NCBI GenBank assembly: GCA_023136155.1
Contig: JAGLRT010000035.1
Location: 1-21,589, forward strand
DNA length: 21,589 nt
Reading direction: 5' to 3'
From: Methanosarcinales archaeon
GTDB taxonomy: Archaea; Halobacteriota; Methanosarcinia; Methanosarcinales; Methanocomedenaceae
Part shown: positions 16,095 through 21,589 of the stretch, in pieces
How the letters are laid out: every line of letters begins with the position of its first letter
Numbering within the stretch: position 1 is the first letter of the stretch
Notes under the pieces: model-generated
What the model was told of the DNA's origin: nothing
What the model saw: only the letters and a program-made list of their open reading frames with translations
Databases searched by the model: none
Translations under genes and position numbers: made by a program

Positions 16095-16160
16095 AGGAAG
16101 GACCTCCCATAATTATTTATCAACAGTAGAATATTCCTGCTCTTACCAGTTAAGCGTGTG

Positions 16161-16170
16161 TATATAAAAA
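16161..16170 (-). promoter_or_regulatory. TATA-like element of the P-loop gene, inside the thermosome terminator T-tract
   Basis: On the minus strand TTTTTATATA follows the thermosome hairpin. A start about 26 bp downstream, near 16139, would leave a leader of about 45 nt with GGGAGG before the GTG at 16094. Confidence 0.45.
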
Positions 16171-16195
16171 GAAAGGCTGTGCCAATTGGCACAGC
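16161..16195 (-). terminator. Intrinsic-type terminator of the thermosome gene
   Basis: GCTGTGCCAA followed directly by TTGGCACAGC (16176-16195) is a perfect inverted repeat beginning 14 nt after the thermosome stop. On the transcribed strand it runs into CTTTCTTTTTATATA, a T-rich tract. Confidence 0.75.
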
Positions 16196-16209
16196 ACTAT
16201 TTTCGACAT

Positions 16210-17856
16210 TTAGAAATCCATGTCCATATCAGGCATACCACCGGGTGGCATTCCGTCTGGTGGCATACCCGCAGATTTTGTGGATGCAATTACGTCATCT
16301 ATCCTCAATATCATTGTCGCGGCTTCTGTTGCAGAGTTCAGTGCCTGGGTCTTGACCCTCAGGGGTTCGACCACACCTTCTTCCCACATATCCACCACTT
16401 CACCACTAATTACGTTCAGACCCGCTGTCTTTACACCCTGCTCATGCTGGCTGCGCAGTTCCACCAGTTTGTCGATGGGATCCAGACCGGCATTCTCTGC
16501 CAGGGTGCGGGGTACAATTTCCAGTGCTTCGGCAAAGGCATTGACGGCCAACTGTTCCCTGCCCTTGAGGGTGGCTGCATATTCCTTGAGACGCAGGGCC
16601 AGCTCGACTTCTGGCGAGCCGCCACCGGCTAACAGTTCTCCATCCTCGATGACTACGCCTACTACACGCGTTGCATCCTCAAAAGCGGTCTCAACACTTT
16701 TCACCACATGCTCTGTACCACCACGCAATACCACAGATACCGCTTTTGGATTCTTGCACTTGGTAATGAAAGTGGTTGCTTCACCGCCCACTTTACGCTC
16801 TTCCACCAAACCGGCAAAGCCCATGTCTGATTCGGATATTTCTTTGATATTATTGACAATGGTACCGCTTGTAGCCCGTGCCATCTTTTCCATATCGCTC
16901 TTCAAAAAGCGGCGTATGGAAAATATACCGGCCTTGGCCAGGAAATGCTGTGCCATATCATCGATACCTTTCTGGCAGAACAGCACGTTCGCACCACTGG
17001 CAACTATGAGGTTCACCTTATCTGTGAGCATTTTTTCTTCCTGATCAAGGAATAACTGTAACTGGTCAGGAGAAGTGATATTAATCTCGGCATCGACTTC
17101 GGTTTTAGAGAGTTCAACCTGAGTGTTGAGCAGCAGTATCTTAGCATTCTCTACTTTCTTGGGCATGTTATCATGTACCCTGCCTTTAGCCACTACCATG
17201 CCTTCGATGAGTTCTGAATCTTCGACACTGGCTCCAACCTTGGTTTCCAGTTTGATATCTTCACGGTCAACAGTCTTCTTGCCTTCAGTGACCTCTACTA
17301 CGGAGCGAACCGCTGCCACTGAAAGTTGAGCAAGTTTATCTTTTGCGCCCTCTGCACCCTTGCCTGTGATAGCTGTACCGGCAATCTTTAACAACAATTC
17401 TTCTTCGTCCTCTGATACCTTACTGACCAAACCTGCAAGTATTTCTTTGGCTTTGTCAGATGCCATCCGGTACCCGGCTGCGATAATTGTAGGATGAACA
17501 TCCTGGTTAAGCAGATCTTCTGCTTTTTTCAGCAGTTCGCCTGCCATAATTGCGGCAGTTGTGGTGCCATCCCCTACTTCATCGTCCTGGGTTTTGGCCA
17601 CCTCTACCAGCATCTTGGCTGCCGGATGCTCGATATCCATTTCTTTCAATATCTGGGCACCATCGTTGGTAATGACGATATCGCCCATTGAGTCCACCAG
17701 CATCTTATCCATGCCTTTGGGACCCAGGGTTGTGCGCACAGCATTGGCCACTGCCCTTGCTGCCATGATATTACTGTTCTGTGCTTCCTTACCACGGGAG
17801 CGCTCTGTCCCTTCCCGCAAAATGAATATTGGCTGTCCTCCTAATTGTCCTGCCAT
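16210..17856 (-). CDS. thsA: Thermosome subunit (group II chaperonin)
   Basis: A 548-residue group II chaperonin subunit that forms the double-ring ATP-driven folding chamber of the archaeal cytoplasm. Landmarks are TTLGPKGMDKMLVD (42-55), the nucleotide-site VITNDGA (61-67) and DEVGDGTTTA (92-101), and the C-terminal ATP-binding region with GGGSPEVELALRL. The C-terminus is a Gly-Met-rich tail ending DMDMDF, typical of these subunits. The ATG is preceded by a full AGGAGG (17867-17872) with a 10-nt gap. It is a single gene with its own terminator (16161-16195). A TATA-like ATATTCATATAG on the minus strand near 17930 would give a leader of about 50 nt. Which paralogue of the chaperonin set it is cannot be judged from one copy. 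Confidence 0.97.
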   Translation of the reverse strand: MAGQLGGQPIFILREGTERSRGKEAQNSNIMAARAVANAVRTTLGPKGMDKMLVDSMGDIVITNDGAQILKEMDIEHPAAKMLVEVAKTQDDEVGDGTTTAAIMAGELLKKAEDLLNQDVHPTIIAAGYRMASDKAKEILAGLVSKVSEDEEELLLKIAGTAITGKGAEGAKDKLAQLSVAAVRSVVEVTEGKKTVDREDIKLETKVGASVEDSELIEGMVVAKGRVHDNMPKKVENAKILLLNTQVELSKTEVDAEINITSPDQLQLFLDQEEKMLTDKVNLIVASGANVLFCQKGIDDMAQHFLAKAGIFSIRRFLKSDMEKMARATSGTIVNNIKEISESDMGFAGLVEERKVGGEATTFITKCKNPKAVSVVLRGGTEHVVKSVETAFEDATRVVGVVIEDGELLAGGGSPEVELALRLKEYAATLKGREQLAVNAFAEALEIVPRTLAENAGLDPIDKLVELRSQHEQGVKTAGLNVISGEVVDMWEEGVVEPLRVKTQALNSATEAATMILRIDDVIASTKSAGMPPDGMPPGGMPDMDMDF

Positions 17857-17872
17857 AATTATTGTTCCTCCT

Positions 17873-18207
17873 ATTGGTAATGATTAATATTAATTAGAGT
17901 CGGTTTTACATGTTTGTACTTCTATATGAATATTGCGGGAGAACAAAATGCAAAAATCTTTACTGTTGTCATTTTGAATTGAGGGCGCGGTTCCAAAAAT
18001 CATTTATTTTGTTGACACTGATTTTAGGTAAAATCAGTGTAATCTTTGCAATCTGTGTATGTAAATTTAAAAAGACACGGGTTTGTAGTTACATCTGATC
18101 TATTCGCTTTATAACTGGATCGTGGTATTGTGTCTGAAGTGAGTACATAAATTACACTTTATGTAAGGTCAAAAAAGTTAACTAAATTGATGCCAAATAC
18201 CTAAACC
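17873..18207. other. Divergent intergenic region between thermosome and the TudS-like gene
   Basis: About 335 AT-rich bases with no supported gene. It holds the thermosome promoter region and two inverted repeats: a perfect 11-bp stem with AGGT loop at 18015-18040, and an 8-bp repeat at 18144-18165 (TACATAAA-TTACAC-TTTATGTA). Confidence 0.6.
18015..18040. promoter_or_regulatory. Perfect 11-bp inverted repeat with 4-nt loop
   Basis: ACACTGATTTT-AGGT-AAAATCAGTGT is a perfect inverted repeat about 160 bp upstream of the thermosome start. It lies between divergent genes, so it is not a terminator for either, and no T-tract follows. It may be a protein-binding site or a small structured transcript. 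Confidence 0.5.
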
Positions 18208-18642
18208 ATGCATGAAATTTACGTAATCGCACACTGCCTGGTAAATCCGTTTGTCCGGTTGAAAGGTTTAAAGCCACCGAAGCGCCCCAGTTTCATTGAT
18301 AATATCATCCAGCTTCCCTGTCCTGAGTTTATCTTTATGGGACCCAAACGCTGGGAAATAACTAAAGAACAGCTTGATATCCCATACTACCGGCGGTTCT
18401 GCAGGCAGGTCTTCCAGCCAGCGGCTGATACTATTGAGATGCTCTATCATTCGGGACACCTTATTACTCTGGTGGGAATACCGGGCAGTCCCTCATGCGG
18501 TGCATTGACCACAAGTACAGGAATGGAAGGCGGACGACTGTATGAAGCGGAGCATACACATATTCAGGGCAGCGGCATATTCTTTGAAGAGATAATCCGG
18601 GAACTGGATAAAAGGGGCATAGAATTTAATACTATGGAATAA
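18208..18642 (+). CDS. TudS/DUF523-like [4Fe-4S] protein
   Basis: A 144-residue protein with three cysteines in the arrangement of the DUF523/TudS (2-thiouracil desulfurase) family: Cys10 in IAHCLVNP, Cys38 in LPCPEF, and Cys97 in GSPSCGAL. In TudS three cysteines hold a [4Fe-4S] cluster with an open iron site that takes sulfur from thiouracil. The first motif is AHCLVN rather than the SACLLG typical of classic members, and the CPE region reads CPEFIFMGPKRW, so this is a divergent branch and its substrate is unknown. There is no signal peptide or membrane segment. No clear ribosome site precedes the ATG, so the transcript may be leaderless. It is divergent from the thermosome and not obviously part of an operon. 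Confidence 0.72.
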   Translation: MHEIYVIAHCLVNPFVRLKGLKPPKRPSFIDNIIQLPCPEFIFMGPKRWEITKEQLDIPYYRRFCRQVFQPAADTIEMLYHSGHLITLVGIPGSPSCGALTTSTGMEGGRLYEAEHTHIQGSGIFFEEIIRELDKRGIEFNTME

Positions 18643-18821
18643 AATTTCATCATCAGAATAATACTGAGGTATAGATGTCTGAATCGGTTTTGCAAACGAT
18701 GCCGATTTAGCTATTGAATCTCCTTAACCGATGACTGATGAGTTTCTCTTTTAGTGGATACACCATTTCTCTTTTTTGTCAACGGTCCTTTTACCACCCA
18801 GTTCTCCGAAAAGCTTTAGAT

Positions 18822-18965
18822 CTACGGTTTGGTATGAAAATACATCACGATTTTCATGCTTTGGGGTGTCCCCAATGTCATGAACATTTCTTCCATTATC
18901 GTTTCTATTCCCTGCCTTATCAAGCCAATGTTTGCAATCACATGGGCATTAGCAGGCCGATTATG
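18822..18965 (-). pseudogene. Possible gene remnant, 47 open codons without a start
   Basis: Bounded by TAA (18966-18968) and TAG (18822-18824), this minus-strand frame reads as plausible protein: ANAHVIANIGLIRQGIETIM, then EEMFMTLGTPQSMKIVMYFH. It has no convincing start, and a neighbouring frame stays open past its end (LKLFGELGGKRTVDKKEK), as after a frameshift. A decayed transposase or integrase-type gene beside a tRNA is possible, but I cannot name the family. Confidence 0.3.
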
Positions 18966-18972
18966 TTAAGTC

Positions 18973-19003
18973 CACGTATGTAGCCCGCAGGGCTGCATAC
19001 GTG
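18973..19003. terminator. Strong hairpin downstream of tRNA-Pro
   Basis: CACGTATGTAGCCC-GCA-GGGCTGCATACGTG forms a 14-bp stem with one G-T pair and a 3-nt loop, 27 nt beyond the tRNA 3' end. No T-tract follows on the minus strand. It could act as a terminator or processing block, or be the scar of a mobile element. Confidence 0.45.
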
Positions 19004-19030
19004 TGCGGCCCGCTACTGGCCTGAGTAGTA

Positions 19031-19105
19031 TGGGGCCGCGGAGATTCGAACTCCGGTCGCAAGACCCCCAGCCTTGCAGGATGGTCCAGGCTACCCTACG
19101 GCCCC
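19031..19105 (-). tRNA. tRNA-Pro (GGG anticodon)
   Basis: The 75-nt minus-strand sequence folds as a complete tRNA. The acceptor stem GGGGCCG/CGGCCCC is perfect. The D arm has A14, G18-G19 and A21. The anticodon stem CAAGG/TCTTG carries the 7-base loop CTGGGGG (anticodon GGG, G37 as usual in tRNA-Pro). The variable loop is 4 nt. The T arm is CGGAG-TTCGAAT-CTCCG and the discriminator is A73. There is no encoded CCA and no intron. Confidence 0.95.
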
Positions 19106-19128
19106 AAAAAGAGGGTTTGTGTGCTCCT

Positions 19129-19136
19129 ACTATACC
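19129..19136 (-). promoter_or_regulatory. TATA box of tRNA-Pro
   Basis: On the minus strand GAAAAGGTATAGTAG places a TATAG core about 27 bp before the first tRNA base, with a purine-rich BRE-like stretch just upstream. Confidence 0.5.
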
Positions 19137-19298
19137 TTTTCACTATTTTACCTTTTCTGATGAATCCTTATTTTGCAGGTAATTTAATAACAATATTACT
19201 TTCGCCCCGCTTGGCAGTATATTATATCAGTTCGTGAGTATTGTAGATTACATCAATAACACATATCGGCATTATAATCAATTATTTATGGTATCAAT

Positions 19299-21431
19299 AT
19301 GCACCAGACACTTCAGAAATACTTTGGCTATACAGAATTCCGCCCACTCCAGGAGGACATTATCAGGGATGTCCTGGATAAAAAAGACACTTTTGTATTG
19401 ATGCCAACCGGAGGCGGGAAATCACTATGTTTCCAGTTTCCTGCACTTCTCATGGAAGGGCTGACCGTGGTCATCTCACCGCTCATCTCATTGATGAAAG
19501 ACCAGGTAGATAGTTTGAAGTCAAATGGAATTGCTGCAGCATATCTCAATAGCACTCAATCCCCTCATGAGACATCTGAGATCACGTCTGCGATTCTTGA
19601 TAACCAGATCAAGATACTTTATGTAGCACCAGAACGGCTTTTGATGTCACAGACACTTGGATTATTAAATCAAGTGAAGGTCAGCCTGTTCGCTGTTGAT
19701 GAGGCTCATTGTATTTCGGAATGGGGACATGATTTCAGACCTGAGTACCGTAGGATCAAGACATTGAGGTCACGATTCCCGCAAGTTCCAATAATTGCCC
19801 TGACTGCAACTGCTACCACAAAAGTGCAGGAAGACATCACCACGCAACTGAACCTGACCGGATATAATACTTATGTGGCAGGTTTTGACCGCCCAAACCT
19901 TTTATATCAGGTCTGGCCCAAGAAAGATGCCTATTCTAAATTACTTGGGTACCTAAAAAAGCGCAGGGGTACTTCCGGTATCATCTACTGCCAGAGCCGG
20001 AATACTGTAGATACATTGACAACAAAGCTTCAACGTAGCGGTTTTCGGGCTTTGCCGTACCATGCAGGCCTGTCTGATATCCAGAGGGCAAAAAACCAGG
20101 AATGTTTCATTAAGGATGATACTGATATAATTGTTGCCACCATTGCCTTTGGCATGGGTATTGACAAACCCAATGTACGTTTTGTAATTCATTATGACCT
20201 GCCTAAGAACCTTGAAGGCTACTACCAGGAAACAGGGCGGGGTGGCCGGGACGGTCTTGAGTGTGATTGCATCCTGTTCTTCAGTCATGGAGATCGGTAT
20301 AAAATAGAGTATTTTATCAACAAGAAGAATAGCAAGAAAGAGCAGGATATTGCATTGGCCCAGCTCAGGGCAATGACCAATTACTGTGAGAGCAGTAGCT
20401 GCCGTAGGGAAGTGTTGCTCAGTTATTTTGGTGAGGAACCAACCGGACGAAATTGTGCTAAGTGCGATGTCTGTATTTCACCCAGGGAAACTTTTGATGG
20501 CACCGGAGCCGCACAAAAGTTGCTGACCTGTATAGATGAGCTTGACCAGCGGTTCGGTATGAATCATGTGATTGATGTACTGATTGGATCAAAGAATAAA
20601 AAAATAACTGCAAAACGCCATCAATTGCTGAAAAGTCATGGATGGGGATGCGAATATTCCAAACCACAATGGCAAGCCTTTGCCAGGGAAATGATACAAC
20701 AGGGGTTGTTACGCGTTGATGGTACCAGGTATCCTGTGCTTACATTGAACCGGGACAGCAGGGAGATACTGGATGGACACCGTGCGGTAACGCTGGTGAA
20801 ACCTGCAGAAGAAGTTGCGGTAATACGACCGCAAAATAATACGTCTGTCGAAACTAAACTCTTTGATAAGTTAAGGGGGTTAAGAAAAACACTGGCTGAC
20901 AGGAAAAACCTGCCTCCATATATTATTTTTTCAGATTCCAGCCTTAATGAGATGGCTTCAAAGTTACCCCGGACGCACCAGGAGTTCTTAGACATAACAG
21001 GTGTAGGCGAGAATAAATTGATAAAATACGGTGATGCATTCTTAGCCGAGATTGCTTCTCACATACAAGTAAAGCCTGTACAAAATAAGACTTCACCCAA
21101 AGTTGGACAAGGTAGTTTATCTGCTACACAGTTTGAAACTCTTGATCTATATAGAAAAGGCCAGACCATACAACAGATAGCGAATACCCGAAACCTTGCT
21201 GTAAGCACCATTATTGCCCATATCGAGAAACTGGTCATGGCAGGTGAGATAGATTCCATAGATGAATGGGTAGATGCACAAAAGCAGCAGGCCATCAAGA
21301 ATGCAATATCAGATGTCGGGCATGAATCCCTGTCCCCCATTAAGGAGAAACTGGGTGATGATTGCTTGTATAATGAGATAAAACTGGTAAGGGCTGCTGT
21401 AATGGCTGAAGCGGCATTAAGTCCGGTGTAG
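19299..21431 (+). CDS. recQ: RecQ-type ATP-dependent DNA helicase with C-terminal HTH extension
   Basis: A 710-residue SF2 helicase, about 100 residues longer than E. coli RecQ. Walker A is MPTGGGKS (35-42). The DEAH box and RecQ signature are DEAHCISEWGHDFRPEYRR (134-152), motif III is ALTATAT, and motif VI is YYQETGRGGRD (308-318). The RQC zinc site is formed by Cys368, Cys386, Cys389 and Cys392 (CRREVLLSYFGEEP and CAKCDVC). An HRDC domain spans about 522-590 (DITGVGENKL at 565-574). After a linker, residues about 607-660 form an extra helix-turn-helix domain of the HTH_40 type found on some RecQ proteins. It unwinds DNA 3' to 5' during recombination and fork repair. No strong ribosome site is seen. 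TTATAAT-like sequence about 25 bp upstream of the ATG suggests a leaderless transcript. Confidence 0.95.
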   Translation: MHQTLQKYFGYTEFRPLQEDIIRDVLDKKDTFVLMPTGGGKSLCFQFPALLMEGLTVVISPLISLMKDQVDSLKSNGIAAAYLNSTQSPHETSEITSAILDNQIKILYVAPERLLMSQTLGLLNQVKVSLFAVDEAHCISEWGHDFRPEYRRIKTLRSRFPQVPIIALTATATTKVQEDITTQLNLTGYNTYVAGFDRPNLLYQVWPKKDAYSKLLGYLKKRRGTSGIIYCQSRNTVDTLTTKLQRSGFRALPYHAGLSDIQRAKNQECFIKDDTDIIVATIAFGMGIDKPNVRFVIHYDLPKNLEGYYQETGRGGRDGLECDCILFFSHGDRYKIEYFINKKNSKKEQDIALAQLRAMTNYCESSSCRREVLLSYFGEEPTGRNCAKCDVCISPRETFDGTGAAQKLLTCIDELDQRFGMNHVIDVLIGSKNKKITAKRHQLLKSHGWGCEYSKPQWQAFAREMIQQGLLRVDGTRYPVLTLNRDSREILDGHRAVTLVKPAEEVAVIRPQNNTSVETKLFDKLRGLRKTLADRKNLPPYIIFSDSSLNEMASKLPRTHQEFLDITGVGENKLIKYGDAFLAEIASHIQVKPVQNKTSPKVGQGSLSATQFETLDLYRKGQTIQQIANTRNLAVSTIIAHIEKLVMAGEIDSIDEWVDAQKQQAIKNAISDVGHESLSPIKEKLGDDCLYNEIKLVRAAVMAEAALSPV

Positions 21432-21460
21432 TATAACACTTTGTTTAATTATATTATGTG

Positions 21461-21569
21461 CTAGTGTCAAGTCAACCATGAAACGTATAGCGACTATCTA
21501 CCATATCTTATATGGCGCTGGCGGATTTAAAAAAATCAGTATGACACTTTACGCTTGACTTGACACTAG
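21461..21569. mobile_element. MITE-like element with perfect 15-bp terminal inverted repeats
   Basis: CTAGTGTCAAGTCAA (21461-21475) is matched exactly by TTGACTTGACACTAG (21555-21569). Read as TGTCAAGTCAA ends flanked by CTAG on both sides, this is a 101-bp element with a 4-bp target duplication. A small central hairpin (CCATAT-CTT-ATATGG, 21501-21515) lies inside. There is no room for a transposase, so it would be moved by one encoded elsewhere. CTAG targets are known for IS481 and related IS5-type elements, and the family is not certain. Confidence 0.65.
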
Positions 21570-21589
21570 TCCACTACAAATTAATAACA

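Larger units (their letters stand above)
18643..19030. other. Poorly coding region with a short protein-like remnant
   Basis: About 390 bp between the TudS-like gene and tRNA-Pro. The plus-strand 81-codon frame (18738-18983) does not look like a protein. It contains a minus-strand remnant (18822-18965) and a long hairpin (18973-19003), listed separately. I see no other feature in it. Confidence 0.5.

Noticed and set aside
18720..18755. GATGACTGATGA as C/D box sRNA elements
   Set aside because: The boxes overlap, and no complete C-D'-C'-D spacing can be built around them.
18738..18983. 81-codon plus-strand frame
   Set aside because: No ribosome site, atypical composition, and the opposite strand gives the more protein-like reading.
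1..21589. CRISPR array, rRNA, phage module or defence island
   Set aside because: No regularly spaced repeats, no rRNA-like sequence, and no cas, restriction or phage-type genes were seen.

Overview
The window reads as a chromosomal segment of a methanogen-related euryarchaeon, most likely Methanosarcinales or an ANME-2-like relative. The evidence is a group II chaperonin (thermosome), glucosylglycerate-type osmolyte genes of the kind characterised in Methanococcoides burtonii, an archaeal Thg1, a tungsten-type aldehyde ferredoxin oxidoreductase, archaeal TATA boxes, and a tRNA gene without an encoded CCA. I count 19 genes with a visible stop codon and one tRNA. TAG ends about 6 of the 19 genes, which argues against a lineage that reads UAG as pyrrolysine. 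No rRNA, CRISPR array, phage block or intact transposase gene is visible.

Layout. 1-198 is the tail of a membrane-anchored surface protein. 327-2957 (+) is a tight run: a glucosyl/mannosyl-3-phosphoglycerate phosphatase, a cysteine-containing protein of unknown function, and a GH15-like glycoside hydrolase. Convergent to it, 3021-7594 (-) reads PRC-barrel protein, Thg1, four-cluster ferredoxin, aldehyde ferredoxin oxidoreductase, glucosyl-3-phosphoglycerate synthase. A TraB-family membrane protein (7782-9065, +) diverges from this block, and the region between them carries a perfect 19-bp palindrome.

9166-17856 is all minus strand: thermosome, an unrecognised P-loop protein, a 49-residue small ORF, an HTH-CBS regulator coupled to purL, then purB and nadE. 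Purine and NAD synthesis therefore sit together behind a regulator with nucleotide-sensing-type CBS domains and a palindromic putative operator. The thermosome ends in a clear hairpin-plus-T-tract terminator whose T-tract doubles as the TATA region of the next gene.

18208-21589 carries a small TudS/DUF523-like three-cysteine protein, a poorly coding stretch with a short protein-like remnant and a long hairpin beside tRNA-Pro(GGG), a RecQ helicase with an extra C-terminal winged-helix-like domain, and a 109-bp MITE-like element with perfect terminal inverted repeats ending in CTAG.

The most coherent biological unit is the osmolyte neighbourhood (327-4232). It has the synthase and the phosphatase needed to make glucosylglycerate from 3-phosphoglycerate and an NDP-glucose, plus a GH15-like hydrolase that could break it down. 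The best leads for something undescribed are this hydrolase with its unknown partner, the unknown P-loop protein with its small ORF, and the regulatory palindromes at 7651 and 14669.
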